Assembly (NCBI RefSeq): GCF_946479765.1
Contig: NZ_CAMLHO010000004.1
Span: 1 to 64,000, forward strand
From: an uncultured Aliivibrio sp.
Lineage (GTDB): Bacteria; Pseudomonadota; Gammaproteobacteria; Enterobacterales; Vibrionaceae
Direction: 5' to 3'
DNA length: 64,000 bases
Positions 1-10,972 of the stretch are shown here, in pieces. Every line of letters begins with the position of its first letter. Positions within the stretch are counted from its first letter, which is position 1. The translations under genes and the position numbers were made by a program. The notes under the pieces are model-generated. The model did no database searches. It worked only from the letters and a program-made list of their open reading frames with translations, and was not told the origin of the DNA.

Positions 1-48
<48 letters not shown>

Positions 49-124
49 ACACTAAATTCTTTTGACTATTCGTGATCTAGCATTTAATAAATAAATCTAG
101 AACTACACCAACAATCTTATTGTA

Positions 125-200
125 TGGTGCCCGGAGGCGGAATCGAACCACCGACACGAGGATTTTCAATCCTCTGCTCTACCGACTGAGCTATCCGGGC
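125..200 (-). tRNA. tRNA-Phe (anticodon GAA), CCA encoded
   Basis: Reverse complement GCCCGGATAGCTCAGTCGGTAGAGCAGAGGATTGAAAATCCTCGTGTCGGTGGTTCGATTCCGCCTCCGGGCACCA folds as a complete cloverleaf. Confidence 0.97.
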
Positions 201-309
201 AACGAGCGCTATTAAACGGATTTTTGCCCTCACCGTCAACTTTTTTTTTCAAAATAGGCTGTTTTTTTGATTGTTTGATTGATAATTCATCGAATAGGCG
301 AATTTATCG

Positions 310-1446
310 CTAAATCTTCCCTGAATTAAACTCTTTTTTGAAGGTGGTTACCTTTTCTAAATAGCGACGAGCTTCAGCATTTTTGTGTTTTTTGGTTAAA
401 GCCCAGTACACTTGGTTAGGATTTAAGTTGTTAATGTCATTGATTGCTCGGCTACGATTGCTGTTGAAGGTAGTTAATACTCCCCCCGCACCACCATTAT
501 AGGCTGAAATCATGCTGTACTGCTTAGATACTGGGTTACGAATGTCTTTTAAGTAACGTGTTTTTAAAATATAAAAGTAAGCAGTACCCGTATCAATATT
601 GTTGTGTGGGTTAAATAAGTATTCAGGAGTAGGCTCTCCTGACTTTTTTTTCACTAACTTAAATACATCGCGGCCTGCTGTTTTCGGAACCACCTGCATT
701 AATCCATAAGCATTAGCCCAACTTACCGCGTATGGGTTAAAGCTACTCTCTGTTCTAATAATGGAATAAATCAGATCTTCTGGGATATCGTAACGTTGTG
801 ATGCTTTACGAACAATGTCAGCGTATTGATATTCACGCAGTTGAGTGTGATTTTTTACCATCGGAATATCGACATAAAAAGCTTTTTTATAATCGATATC
901 TTTTGTTTTTAAGTGATTAGCAATTAAATAGTCAGCATAACGACTTGCACGCCATGACCATTCAATCGGCTTTTTATCTTGATCTACGACTTGTTGGTAT
1001 AAGAAAGGTTTGCCACCAAGAGTAACATCTGCATCAGAGTAAAGATCGACACCAGCAGGATCATCAGGCGTCAATAATGTCGTTATGATGGCTTGACGTA
1101 AATGGGCTTTTGGATCGGTTCCTGCGACGGTTTCTACCGTAACTCGACCGGTAGAAAAATCAACTTGAGATCGGCTTAAATAGCCATCAGTGTACTTTAC
1201 ATAAGCTTGTTTACTTGCGATGACGAGATTCTCTTTACCCCAGCGTTTTTCAATGTTGCCATTAAAACTGTTGATCAAAGAGTCTAGTGCTTTAATGTCT
1301 TTAGTAAATTGGCCAGGAAGAGGCGCTAGGTTTTTAGCAAAGCGGTTAGTCGTATCGTAATTAATACCAAAAGTAGACTCTATTGATTCTCGGCTACAGC
1401 TAGTGAGAAAAAGACAAGCAGAGGCAATCAGGATAAATTTTTTCAT
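310..1446 (-). CDS. mltC: Membrane-bound lytic murein transglycosylase C
   Basis: Lipoprotein signal (LFLTSC) and SLT domain (SIIRTESSFNPYAVSWANAYGLMQVVPKTAG); adjacent to yggX/mutY as in enterics. Confidence 0.95.
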   Translation of the reverse strand: MKKFILIASACLFLTSCSRESIESTFGINYDTTNRFAKNLAPLPGQFTKDIKALDSLINSFNGNIEKRWGKENLVIASKQAYVKYTDGYLSRSQVDFSTGRVTVETVAGTDPKAHLRQAIITTLLTPDDPAGVDLYSDADVTLGGKPFLYQQVVDQDKKPIEWSWRASRYADYLIANHLKTKDIDYKKAFYVDIPMVKNHTQLREYQYADIVRKASQRYDIPEDLIYSIIRTESSFNPYAVSWANAYGLMQVVPKTAGRDVFKLVKKKSGEPTPEYLFNPHNNIDTGTAYFYILKTRYLKDIRNPVSKQYSMISAYNGGAGGVLTTFNSNRSRAINDINNLNPNQVYWALTKKHKNAEARRYLEKVTTFKKEFNSGKI

Positions 1447-1511
1447 AAAGACAATATAGGGTAAGAATTCGATATTAATGTTAACGGCAGAATGCCCTTG
1501 AACTAAAAAAT

Positions 1512-1533
1512 AAAGCAGCCATTAGACTGCTTT
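1512..1533 (-). terminator. Intrinsic terminator after yggX
   Basis: aaagcag-ccattaga-ctgcttt with U-tract on the minus strand. Confidence 0.7.
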
Positions 1534-1545
1534 ATTTACAATTAC

Positions 1546-1818
1546 TTATTCGCTTGGCGGAGTGTAACCATCAATGATGACTTCTTTGCCATCAAATAGA
1601 AAACCTTCCATTTCTGTTTCCAGTAATTTGCGGTGCTCTGGATCCATCATGTTCAGTTTCTTTTCATTGATAAGCATGGTTTGCTTATGTTGCCATTGGC
1701 CCCATGCTTCTTTGGAGATGTTGTCAAAAATACGCTTACCTAGTTCTCCTGGGTAAAGTTGAAAATCTAGGCCATCGGCGTCTTTATTTAAAAGAACACA
1801 AAATACAGTGCGACTCAT
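1546..1818 (-). CDS. yggX: Fe(2+)-trafficking / oxidative damage protection protein YggX
   Basis: 90 aa, [39 protein letters not shown]. Confidence 0.95.
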   Translation of the reverse strand: MSRTVFCVLLNKDADGLDFQLYPGELGKRIFDNISKEAWGQWQHKQTMLINEKKLNMMDPEHRKLLETEMEGFLFDGKEVIIDGYTPPSE

Positions 1819-1820
1819 GG

Positions 1821-2873
1821 TTATTCTCCATTAGAAATTTCGTACGGAAGGGAGTCCAACAGTTTTTGAACTGGGGCGGCTAATCCTACCGTCATTGGTT
1901 GAGATAAGTTATACCAAACTCCGCGCGTTCCTTCCATTACCATATTCGGTTTCTTGGTCAGAGTGATAAGTACAGGAGTGATATCTAAGTGGTAGTGGCT
2001 AAAAGTATGGCGAAAAGCAATTAATTGTTGGCTTGATTTTACGTCCATATCATAACGATCAGATAAATCATCTAAGGTATTTTCTGGTTGTTCAGGAAAG
2101 CAATATAAACCTCCCCAAATTCCCGTTTGTGGTCGTTGCTCTAACAATACTTCACCATCGTGATAATAGATCGCAAACCATGCCTCTTTAGTTGGCTTGT
2201 CTTTTTTGGGTTTTTTAGTTGGGAAGTCTAATTGACGATCTTGCGCTTTGGCTTGGCAAAGATCATTCACTGGGCAAATTTCACACTTAGGCTTAGAACG
2301 AGTACATACCATTGCACCCATGTCCATCATGGCTTGATTATATCTCTCAACTCCAAGTTCAGGTGTGTGCTCTTCTGCAACCGCCCACATGGAATTTTCA
2401 ACCGATTTTTTACCAGGCCATCCTTCAATGGCAAAGCAACGAGAAAGAGTGCGTTTCACATTGCCATCTAAAATAGGGTGGCGTTGCTTGAGAGACAGTG
2501 ACAGCACAGCCCCCGCAGTAGTTCGGCCAATTCCCGGAAGAGCAATGACTTCTTCAATTGTTTCAGGGAATTTACCATTATATTGCTCAGCGATGATTTG
2601 TGCTGTTTTATGTAAATTTCGAGCTCGAGCGTAGTAACCAAGTCCGGTCCATAAATGCAGCACTTCATCTTGCTCAGCATTGGCTAAATCAACAACGGTT
2701 GGAAAGCGAGCCATGAAACGCTCAAAATAGGGGATCACCGTGGTTACTTGGGTTTGTTGTAGCATGATCTCTGATAACCATACTTTATAAGGTGTTTTTT
2801 CTAATTGCCAAGGTAACGTCTTACGGCCGTAATTATCGTACCACTTTAAAATGGCGTGAGAGAAAGAAGTCAT
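1821..2873 (-). CDS. mutY: A/G-specific adenine glycosylase
   Basis: [10 protein letters not shown] HhH, 4Fe-4S cysteines ([17 protein letters not shown]), C-terminal NUDIX-like domain. Confidence 0.97.
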   Translation of the reverse strand: MTSFSHAILKWYDNYGRKTLPWQLEKTPYKVWLSEIMLQQTQVTTVIPYFERFMARFPTVVDLANAEQDEVLHLWTGLGYYARARNLHKTAQIIAEQYNGKFPETIEEVIALPGIGRTTAGAVLSLSLKQRHPILDGNVKRTLSRCFAIEGWPGKKSVENSMWAVAEEHTPELGVERYNQAMMDMGAMVCTRSKPKCEICPVNDLCQAKAQDRQLDFPTKKPKKDKPTKEAWFAIYYHDGEVLLEQRPQTGIWGGLYCFPEQPENTLDDLSDRYDMDVKSSQQLIAFRHTFSHYHLDITPVLITLTKKPNMVMEGTRGVWYNLSQPMTVGLAAPVQKLLDSLPYEISNGE

Positions 2874-3093
2874 GACATGCTCGATTACATTTTTATAATT
2901 AAGAATGGATCACATCATACTGTGATGGTTTTGTACACCCGATAGAAAATAGGGTTATTAGTTCAGGTATATAATTTAGCTTAATTAAGCTTGTTTATAG
3001 AGAAAACCAAAGATAATACTTGAACACTGAGCTAAACTTTGGATAATGCCGGATCCACAATCCTTGTTCAGAGAATAACCAGGTTATCCAATC

Positions 3094-3810
3094 ATGACTG
3101 AAGTGACTAAAAACGACTTTACCGAAGAAGGTAAAATCGTTCGTAAAATTCGCAGCTTTGTACGCCGCGAAGGACGTTTAACGAAAGGCCAAGAAGGCGC
3201 TATTACTGAGTGCTGGTCTACCATGGGTATCGATTTTGTTGAGCAAATGCTTGATTGGAATGAGGTGTTTGGTAATAACAACCCTGTCGTTTTAGAAATC
3301 GGTTTTGGTATGGGTGCATCTTTGGTTGAGATGGCGCAAAAAGCACCAGAACTTAATTTCCTTGGCATAGAGGTTCATCGCCCAGGTGTTGGTGCATGTC
3401 TTTCAGCTGCAAAAGAAGCAGGCGTAACTAACTTACGTGTAATGTGTCACGATGCGGTTGAAGTGTTTGAATCAATGATCCCTGATTCATCTGTAAATAC
3501 ACTGCAACTGTTCTTCCCTGACCCATGGCATAAAGCACGTCACCATAAGCGTCGTATCGTTAAGGCTGAATTTGCTGAGATGATCCGTCCTAAGCTAAAT
3601 GCTGGTGGTGTTTTCCATATGGCAACTGATTGGGAAAACTACGCAGAACACATGATCGAAGTAATGCACGCGGCACCAGGTTACGAGAATATCGCAACTG
3701 ATGGCGATTACATTCCTCGTCCAGATGAGCGTCCATTAACAAAATTTGAAGCTCGTGGCCACCGTTTGGGCCATGGCGTATGGGATATTAAATTCCGTCG
3801 TAATGCATAA
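3094..3810 (+). CDS. trmB: tRNA (guanine-N7-)-methyltransferase
   Basis: [18 protein letters not shown] motif and [16 protein letters not shown] signature. Confidence 0.96.
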   Translation: MTEVTKNDFTEEGKIVRKIRSFVRREGRLTKGQEGAITECWSTMGIDFVEQMLDWNEVFGNNNPVVLEIGFGMGASLVEMAQKAPELNFLGIEVHRPGVGACLSAAKEAGVTNLRVMCHDAVEVFESMIPDSSVNTLQLFFPDPWHKARHHKRRIVKAEFAEMIRPKLNAGGVFHMATDWENYAEHMIEVMHAAPGYENIATDGDYIPRPDERPLTKFEARGHRLGHGVWDIKFRRNA

Positions 3811-3840
3811 TTAGCTGATTTATCATGCTAAATAAGAACT

Positions 3841-3867
3841 AAAGCCAACCTCTGTGTTGGCTTTTTT
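3841..3867 (+). terminator. Intrinsic terminator after trmB
   Basis: aagccaac-ctctgt-gttggctt + T6. Confidence 0.75.
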
Positions 3868-3896
3868 GTCCTTGCGCTCAACAGGAAGTCGAAATA

Positions 3897-4817
3897 ATGA
3901 AGCCAACAAAACAGATATTAGATGATATTTTGAATGAAGTGCGTCCTCTTATTGGACAAGGAAAAGTTGCGGATTATATTCCGGCACTTGCTTCTGTCTC
4001 GAGTGATAAGTTGGGGATCGCGGTTTATACCAATGATGGTGAAATGATCACATCGGGCGATGCAAACGAACGATTCTCTATTCAATCTATATCTAAAGCG
4101 TTGAGTTTAACTCTTGCTATGGAATTATATCAGCCTGAAGAATTATGGCAGCGAGTAGGAAAAGAACCTTCTGGGCAGGCATTTAACTCGTTGATCCAAC
4201 TTGAGATGGAGCAGGGTGTTCCTCGTAATCCGTTCATCAATGCGGGTGCGATTGTGGTTACTGATATGCTGTTTAGTCGCTTTTCTGCTCCGAAACATCG
4301 TCTATTAGAATTTGTACGTAAGCTCTCTGGCAATGAACGTATTATGTATGACCGTGTTGTCGCTAATTCGGAAATGGATCATAGTGATCGAAATGCTTCG
4401 ATTGCTTATTTGATGCGAGCATTTGGTAACTTCGATAATGAAGTGATGCCGGTATTAAAAAATTATTTTCATGCCTGCGCCTTGAGTATGAGCTGTGTTG
4501 ATTTAGCGAGAACGTTTGGTTATTTAGCGAACAAAGGCGTACAACCAGAGACAAATGAATTCATCATTACGCCAATGCAGAGTAAACAAATTAATGCATT
4601 AATGGCGACGTGTGGTTTATATGATGGTGCCGGAGAGTTTGCTTATCGTGTTGGTATGCCAGGGAAATCCGGTGTTGGTGGTGGGATTATTGCCATTGTA
4701 CCAGGTGAGATGACTATTGCCGTATGGTCTCCAGAATTAGACCCATCAGGTAACTCTTTGGCAGGAACACAAGCGTTAGAATTGCTTTCAGAGCGTATTG
4801 GGCGTTCGATATTTTAA
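3897..4817 (+). CDS. glsB: Glutaminase
   Basis: Serine-dependent glutaminase motifs ([36 protein letters not shown]). Confidence 0.95.
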   Translation: MKPTKQILDDILNEVRPLIGQGKVADYIPALASVSSDKLGIAVYTNDGEMITSGDANERFSIQSISKALSLTLAMELYQPEELWQRVGKEPSGQAFNSLIQLEMEQGVPRNPFINAGAIVVTDMLFSRFSAPKHRLLEFVRKLSGNERIMYDRVVANSEMDHSDRNASIAYLMRAFGNFDNEVMPVLKNYFHACALSMSCVDLARTFGYLANKGVQPETNEFIITPMQSKQINALMATCGLYDGAGEFAYRVGMPGKSGVGGGIIAIVPGEMTIAVWSPELDPSGNSLAGTQALELLSERIGRSIF

Positions 4818-4901
4818 AGCAGGAAGAGCAGGTTTAAGGGCGGTCGCAAGCTCCCTGAAGGTTTCAGGAAAAGCTGTGTAGTGAAATATTCGATTTTATC
4901 A

Positions 4902-5090
4902 CTAACAACCCCCTCTAACTCCCCCTTCTATTAACATCATCGATCTCAATGGTTGGTCGATAAAGGGGGAGAACCTTCTTTGATGCTGGTATTTCAACGA
5001 TCATAATACCGTTCCTCCCCTTGTTTACCGATGTTACTTGGTAATTAGTATTGATATAAGGGGAGGCTAGGAGGGGTTGCTAGTTGTTTA
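4902..5090. repeat. Intergenic inverted-repeat element (two tandem C/G-rich hairpins)
   Basis: Outer ends ctaacaaccccctctaactccccctt / ataaggggaggctaggaggggttgctagttgttt are imperfect inverted repeats; internal arms gataaagggggagaacc and gttcctccccttgtttacc pair with the outer arms or with each other. Confidence 0.7.
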
Positions 5091-5114
5091 ATTTAGAGTT
5101 TCGATTATTTGTTC

Positions 5115-6278
5115 CTAGTCCTCATCACTCACAAACGCTTCCAACAAATCATTCAAGAACAATTTTCCATGCTCAGTGATCTGCCAATGCGTTTCTGTTT
5201 CTTCTAAATACTTCTTCTCTTTCGCCCAATCCATTGTTTCTTGAATCGACTCTAAACCTAACCCTGTTTTATCAATGAAATCTTGCTTTGGGCACGCTTC
5301 TAATAGACGGAAACGATTCATAAAGAATTCAAAAGGTCTGTCATGATCAGCAACCTCTTGTTCGTCAATTAAGTAAGGTTTCATCAAATCTAAGAAGCCG
5401 CGAGGATGCTTAATCTTAGTGGTTCGAACAATGCGACCATCAGCAAAACTCAGCTTGCCATGAGCACCACAACCAATCCCTAAATAGTCGCCAAAGCGCC
5501 AATAATTTAAGTTATGGCGACATTGATAACCGATTTTACTGTAGCCTGAAATCTCATATTGAACATAGCCTGCATCAGAAATAATTTGATGGCCTTGTTC
5601 AAAAATGTCCCATAAATCATCATCATCAGGCAACGTTGGTGGCTTATAGTAAAACACCGTATTTGGCTCAATAGTCAGCTGATACCACGATAAATGTGGA
5701 GGGCTAAGCTCTATCGCTTGTTTTAAATCAGATAACGCATCATCAATACTTTGGTTCGGTAGGCCATGCATTAAATCAAGATTAAAGCTGTTTAACCCTG
5801 CTTCATGAGCAAGGCGAGCGGCGCGAAGGGCTTCATCTTTACCATGAATTCGCCCTAGTTTTTCTAGTTTTTCTTGCTGGAAGCTTTGCGCGCCAATAGA
5901 GATGCGATTGACACCGGCTTCGCGGTACTCAATGAATCGACCTGCTTCTACCGTCCCAGGATTCGCTTCCATGGTGATTTCAATGTCATCAGCAAATGGT
6001 AAGCGTTTTTCAACCTCGATCAGTAAACGCTTAATCTCTGGAGCCGTAATTAAGCTTGGCGTACCACCACCAATAAAAATAGAGTGCAGCTTACGTGGGT
6101 CATTTTCCATATTATAACGAGCAAGATCGGTATCAAGATCGTCAATTAACGCTGAAATGTATTGTGCTTCAGGGATTGTCGTTTTCAAGGCGTGAGAGTT
6201 GAAATCGCAATATGGGCATTTTTGGATACACCATGGAATATGAATGTATAAGCTAAGTGGTGGTGGAACTAGCATCAA
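5115..6278 (-). CDS. hemW: Radical SAM heme chaperone HemW
   Basis: YIHIPWCIQKCPYCDFNSH cluster motif; GGGTPSL; adjacent to rdgB. Confidence 0.95.
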   Translation of the reverse strand: MMLVPPPLSLYIHIPWCIQKCPYCDFNSHALKTTIPEAQYISALIDDLDTDLARYNMENDPRKLHSIFIGGGTPSLITAPEIKRLLIEVEKRLPFADDIEITMEANPGTVEAGRFIEYREAGVNRISIGAQSFQQEKLEKLGRIHGKDEALRAARLAHEAGLNSFNLDLMHGLPNQSIDDALSDLKQAIELSPPHLSWYQLTIEPNTVFYYKPPTLPDDDDLWDIFEQGHQIISDAGYVQYEISGYSKIGYQCRHNLNYWRFGDYLGIGCGAHGKLSFADGRIVRTTKIKHPRGFLDLMKPYLIDEQEVADHDRPFEFFMNRFRLLEACPKQDFIDKTGLGLESIQETMDWAKEKKYLEETETHWQITEHGKLFLNDLLEAFVSDED

Positions 6279-6875
6279 TTATTGACCTTCTTTTAATGCA
6301 GAGAACAGCTTTTTCAGTGCTTGACCACGATGAGACAGTTGCTTTTTACGTGCAGGCTCAAGTTCTGCGGAAGAGCAGTTATCTTCACTTACCCAGAAAA
6401 TAGGATCGTAACCAAAGCCATTCTCACCTTGTTGCTCCGTGGTAATGTGGCCTTCCCATGAACCGTGACAAATCAATGGCGTAGGATCGCTCTCATGCTT
6501 CATTAAGACTAAAACACAATGGAAGCGCGCAGTACGTTTTTCAGTAGGAATACCTTCCATTGCCGCTAGCATTTTATCGATGTTCTTCTGATCTGTTGCG
6601 CCTTCACCTGAGTAGCGTGCAGAGTAAACACCTGGTGCGCCATGTAATGCGTCGACTTCTAAACCGGAGTCATCAGCAATCGCAGGTAATCCTGTTTCTT
6701 TAGCCGCATGACGGGCTTTAATAATGGCATTCTCAATAAAGGTTGTGCCTGTTTCTGCTACGTCAGAGACGTTGAACTCACTTTGTGCCACAACATCAAA
6801 TCCAAAGTCAGACAAAACATCTGCCATTTCACGAACTTTACCTTGGTTGCCTGTTGCTAATACGATTTTGCTCAT
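6279..6875 (-). CDS. rdgB: XTP/dITP diphosphatase
   Basis: [36 protein letters not shown]. Confidence 0.96.
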   Translation of the reverse strand: MSKIVLATGNQGKVREMADVLSDFGFDVVAQSEFNVSDVAETGTTFIENAIIKARHAAKETGLPAIADDSGLEVDALHGAPGVYSARYSGEGATDQKNIDKMLAAMEGIPTEKRTARFHCVLVLMKHESDPTPLICHGSWEGHITTEQQGENGFGYDPIFWVSEDNCSSAELEPARKKQLSHRGQALKKLFSALKEGQ

Positions 6876-6885
6876 AATGATTCTC

Positions 6886-7335
6886 TTACTCTTCTACGTA
6901 GAACTTTTGATTGAATTTTAATTTGCCAGCGCCTTTGGTATCAGCGGATACATCAATATCAAAACGGAAGGTTTCTTCGTTAGTGATTGGCAACTCAGCA
7001 ATGTAATAAATAGCGTTTTGTTCCTTAATTTCACGGAAGCTTAACGTTTTCATTTGGCCAAGTAAATTTTTAGCTGTTCCTGTTATTTTCGCAGCGACAG
7101 CTGGTTTTCCTGCTTGAGAGGTGTCTAATACACTGATATTAATTAATGCATTGTAACCAGATCGCTTTAATTGATACGCACGAGCCACTTTAGGCGTTAG
7201 AAATGTTGAGTTAAACGCAGAGTAATGTACCTCTACGTTTTTAATCTGTACAAATTGCCCTGCAAACGTGGGTAAGCTAAAAAGGAATAGGGACAAGAGT
7301 AAGGTTATTTTTTTCATAACGATCTTCATACACAA
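6886..7335 (-). CDS. DUF4426-type secreted protein
   Basis: Signal peptide; conserved small exported protein commonly found in the Vibrio yggS-yggT-yggU-rdgB cluster (recall). Confidence 0.75.
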   Translation of the reverse strand: MCMKIVMKKITLLLSLFLFSLPTFAGQFVQIKNVEVHYSAFNSTFLTPKVARAYQLKRSGYNALINISVLDTSQAGKPAVAAKITGTAKNLLGQMKTLSFREIKEQNAIYYIAELPITNEETFRFDIDVSADTKGAGKLKFNQKFYVEE

Positions 7336-7349
7336 AGGTCTCCATATAA

Positions 7350-7371
7350 AAAAGCCGAGGGTTAACTCGGC
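7350..7371 (-). terminator. Intrinsic terminator after yggU
   Basis: gccgag-ggttaa-ctcggc with U-tract on the minus strand. Confidence 0.65.
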
Positions 7372-7379
7372 ATTAATAG

Positions 7380-7670
7380 TTATTTTGATAGTAATTGTTG
7401 AATCGCTTCTGGAATAATTTCCGGCGAATGAATTCGAACTTGTTTGTGACGATTAAGTTCTCCTTTCTCTACCGTGATTTTCCCTTTAGCGACCTTAAAC
7501 AGTTTGGAGAAGTATTTAATCAAATGTGCGTTGGCTTTTCCATCGACAGGAGGGGCCGTTATCGCTATTTTGAGTTCTTCTCCATGTATACCAACGATCT
7601 GATCTCGGCTGGCCTTCGGTTGAAGGTAGAGCCTTAAGATCAAATCGTCGTTATCGTATTTAATTGGCAT
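7380..7670 (-). CDS. yggU: DUF167 family protein YggU
   Basis: [43 protein letters not shown] start chosen instead of the longer ORF start at 7712. Confidence 0.88.
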   Translation of the reverse strand: MPIKYDNDDLILRLYLQPKASRDQIVGIHGEELKIAITAPPVDGKANAHLIKYFSKLFKVAKGKITVEKGELNRHKQVRIHSPEIIPEAIQQLLSK

Positions 7671-7677
7671 AACCAGA

Positions 7678-8232
7678 CTACAAGCTATACCAAATTGGGC
7701 CAAGTAAATCACCCATTAAGAAGTTAGCAAATTGTAGAACGATGAACAGCACTAATACGCTTAAATCTAACCCACCCATTTGAGGAAGGATCTTACGAAT
7801 AGGAGTAAGCATTGGTTCAGTTAATTGGTTCATTACATATTCAATTGGGCTACGGCCTTGGCTAACCCAGCTTAGGATTGCACGTACTAATAGGATCCAG
7901 AACAGTAAACCACCAGCGGCTTTTGCAAGCGCAATTAAACCAATAAGTAAGAACTCAGGGCCAAATGTAATGCCACCAGCTACAACCATTTGAAGCACCA
8001 CAAATTTAACGACACATAGAACGTAAGCAAATAATACAGTTGCTAAGTCTAGGCTGCCAATTGATGGAATAATACGACGTAATGGAGAAACCACAGGTTG
8101 AGTTGCTTTTACGATAAATTGAGAGAATGGGTTATAAAAATCAGCACGTGCGACTTGTAACCAAATTCGTAGGATCACGACCATGATGTATAAATCAAAA
8201 ACGGTCGAGATTAAAAAGCTCATTGCATTCAT
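7678..8232 (-). CDS. yggT: YggT family membrane protein
   Basis: Two YGGT repeats ([44 protein letters not shown]). Confidence 0.92.
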   Translation of the reverse strand: MNAMSFLISTVFDLYIMVVILRIWLQVARADFYNPFSQFIVKATQPVVSPLRRIIPSIGSLDLATVLFAYVLCVVKFVVLQMVVAGGITFGPEFLLIGLIALAKAAGGLLFWILLVRAILSWVSQGRSPIEYVMNQLTEPMLTPIRKILPQMGGLDLSVLVLFIVLQFANFLMGDLLGPIWYSL

Positions 8233-8297
8233 AGTTAGTTAACCTTAAAAATCATTGGTTTGAAAATAAAACGGTTCTGAAAATAGAATTACTTATT

Positions 8298-9116
8298 TTA
8301 AAATAAAGATTCCATTTCTTCTGCACGAGAGACTGCTGCTTGCATTGCTTTGGCTACAATCTCTTGCAATTGATGTTCATTAAATGTGCGTAGAGCTTCC
8401 GCGGTTGTACCGCCTTTTGAGGTCACTTGTTCGCGCAGTGTTGATAATGGTGTCTCTGGGTTAGCAACCACCATTTCAGCCGCGCCAAGTGCAGATTGTT
8501 GCACTAATAGACGAGCAGTCTCTTCACTAAACCCTTGTTTAATCGCCTCAGCTTGCATCGCTTCCATAAATAAGAAGAAATACGCAGGCGCGCTTCCTGC
8601 GGCGGCAATGATTGAGTTAATGCCAGATTCTTTTTCCACCCAACACACTTCACCAACGGCTGACATTAAGTCACTTGCGTAGGTCTTATCTTGTTCAGAT
8701 ATATGCTCTACCGCAAACAGGCCGCTCATGCCTTTACCGACTAATGCGGGTGTATTTGGCATTACACGAACTAAATTTAATTCAGTAGCAAACATCTCAT
8801 TCAAACGTTTGGCAGAAATACCAGCCGCAATAGAAATCACTAGCTTAGTAGAAAAGTCGATGTATTGCAGTGGCTCAGCCGCCGTTGCCATCATCTGTGG
8901 CTTTACCGCTAGAACGATAACATCTGCATTTTTAGCCGCAGAAATATTATCAGTAGAGGTATTAATTCCGTAACATTTTTCTAAATGTTCAAGCTTGCCA
9001 GTACTTGGATTTGTCGCGGTGATTTTTTCTTTCGGGTAACCACTGCTAATCAAACCTGCAATAATAGAGCGAGTCATGTTGCCCGCACCAATAAAAACAA
9101 TATTGCGATGTTCCAT
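8298..9116 (-). CDS. proC: Pyrroline-5-carboxylate reductase
   Basis: MEHRNIVFIGAGNMTRSIIAGL; C-terminal GGTTAEALRTF; start set to ATG at 9116, because the ORF-track extension to 9293 overlaps yggS. Confidence 0.93.
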   Translation of the reverse strand: MEHRNIVFIGAGNMTRSIIAGLISSGYPKEKITATNPSTGKLEHLEKCYGINTSTDNISAAKNADVIVLAVKPQMMATAAEPLQYIDFSTKLVISIAAGISAKRLNEMFATELNLVRVMPNTPALVGKGMSGLFAVEHISEQDKTYASDLMSAVGEVCWVEKESGINSIIAAAGSAPAYFFLFMEAMQAEAIKQGFSEETARLLVQQSALGAAEMVVANPETPLSTLREQVTSKGGTTAEALRTFNEHQLQEIVAKAMQAAVSRAEEMESLF

Positions 9117-9213
9117 TCGTATTCCTTGCGTCATGCCAACCGATACAGTATCTAGATTGGTATCATTCGAGTTGAGGTTATTCTTTATTTTTATAGTTTC
9201 TGACACTAAAAAA

Positions 9214-9909
9214 TTAGTCTCTGGCACCAAAAATAGCAGTGCCAATTCGAACCATTGTTGAGCCCGCTTCAATGGCGGCATCCATATCGCCACTCATCCC
9301 CATTGATAGGGTATCGACTTGAGGATATTGTGCGCGTAATTGGTTTTGAATGGAAGCAAGTTGTGTAAATGCAGCCAGTTGCTCGTCGTAATTAGAGACA
9401 TTAGCCGGTATAGACATTAGCCCACGTAACGTTAAGTTTGGCATATCATTGATTGCAGCTGCTAGCTCCATGACTTCATCACTTGTGGTGCCTGATTTAC
9501 TTTGTTCTGAACTAATATTGACCTGAATAAGTACATTTAGTTCGCCAAGTTCTACTGGGCGTTGTTCATTTAAACGTTGTGCTATTTTAAGGCGTTCAAC
9601 AGAATGAACCCAATCAAAGTGCTCTGCTATCGGGCGAGTTTTATTTGATTGAATTGGACCAATAAAATGCCATTCTAATGATGTTTCAGAATGATTTTTT
9701 TTGAAATATTGAACTTTTTCAACACCTTCTTGAACGTAATTTTCACCAAACGCTCGTTGACCAACAGTTATTGCTTGTTCAAGTAACGCGATAGGTTTAG
9801 TTTTACTTACCGCCAATAATTGCACTGAATCAGGGCGTCGACCACATTTTTGAACGCTATTCTCTATCTGAATGGTGATTTGATTGATATTTTGCTTAAT
9901 ACTAGTCAT
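9214..9909 (-). CDS. yggS: PLP homeostasis protein (YggS family)
   Basis: LLAVSKTKP; AFGENYVQEG; EWHFIGPIQSNK; LSMGMSGDMDAAIEAGSTMVRIGTAIFG. Confidence 0.95.
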   Translation of the reverse strand: MTSIKQNINQITIQIENSVQKCGRRPDSVQLLAVSKTKPIALLEQAITVGQRAFGENYVQEGVEKVQYFKKNHSETSLEWHFIGPIQSNKTRPIAEHFDWVHSVERLKIAQRLNEQRPVELGELNVLIQVNISSEQSKSGTTSDEVMELAAAINDMPNLTLRGLMSIPANVSNYDEQLAAFTQLASIQNQLRAQYPQVDTLSMGMSGDMDAAIEAGSTMVRIGTAIFGARD

Positions 9910-9932
9910 AGAAACGATTACCGAGGAAAATT

Positions 9933-10970
9933 ATGAACATCACAGAATTACTGGACTTTAGTGTAAAACAAAACGCATCAGATCTACACCTATCTGCAGG
10001 AGTTCCTCCTATGGTACGTGTTGATGGTGAAGTGCGTAAACTAACATTACCTGATTTTACACACGCAGAAGTGCATCGTTTAGTGACTGATATCATGAAT
10101 GATGCTCAACGGAGTGAGTTTGAAGAAAAGCTAGAAGTCGACTTCTCATTTGAACTGCCAAATGTTGGCCGTTTTCGAGTGAATGCGTTTAATCAAGCAC
10201 GAGGCTGTGCAGCAGTATTTCGAACTATCCCAGTTGAGATCCCATCATTAGAGAAATTAGCCGCTCCTGATATTTTTACCGATATTGCAAAATACCAAAA
10301 GGGATTAGTGTTAATTACAGGGCCTACAGGTTCGGGTAAATCAACCACATTAGCGGCGATAGTTGATTATATTAATGAGCACGAGAATAAACATATTTTA
10401 ACCATTGAAGATCCGATTGAGTTCGTACACAAAAATAAAAAATGTTTGATTAACCAACGTGAAGTTCATCGTGATACGCACAGTTTTAAAGCCGCTTTAC
10501 GTTCAGCACTGCGTGAAGATCCCGATGTTATTTTGGTTGGAGAGCTTCGAGATCAAGAAACCATTAGTTTGGCATTAACAGCCGCAGAAACGGGTCACTT
10601 GGTGTTTGGTACTTTGCATACTAGCTCAGCTGCTAAAACCATTGACCGTATTATTGATGTGTTCCCTGGTAGTGATAAATCCATGGTTCGATCTATGTTG
10701 TCTGAATCGTTAAGGGCGGTAATTGCTCAAACGTTACTAAAACGTACTGGTGGTGGGCGTGTCGCTTGTCATGAAATTATGATTGCAACGCCAGCAATTC
10801 GTAACTTAATCCGTGAAGACAAGGTAGCTCAAATGTACTCCATCATACAGACTGGGTCGTCTTTTGGGATGCAGACGATGGAGCAAAATGCGAAAAAGAT
10901 CATTGCTCAAGGTTTGGTAGAACCTGATGAAGTCGCAAAGAAAATTGAAATAACAAGCATGGGTTTTTAA
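9933..10970 (+). CDS. pilT: Type IV pilus retraction ATPase PilT
   Basis: GPTGSGKSTTLA Walker A, AALREDPDVILVGELRD, divergent from yggS. Confidence 0.96.
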   Translation: MNITELLDFSVKQNASDLHLSAGVPPMVRVDGEVRKLTLPDFTHAEVHRLVTDIMNDAQRSEFEEKLEVDFSFELPNVGRFRVNAFNQARGCAAVFRTIPVEIPSLEKLAAPDIFTDIAKYQKGLVLITGPTGSGKSTTLAAIVDYINEHENKHILTIEDPIEFVHKNKKCLINQREVHRDTHSFKAALRSALREDPDVILVGELRDQETISLALTAAETGHLVFGTLHTSSAAKTIDRIIDVFPGSDKSMVRSMLSESLRAVIAQTLLKRTGGGRVACHEIMIATPAIRNLIREDKVAQMYSIIQTGSSFGMQTMEQNAKKIIAQGLVEPDEVAKKIEITSMGF

Positions 10971-10972
10971 CG

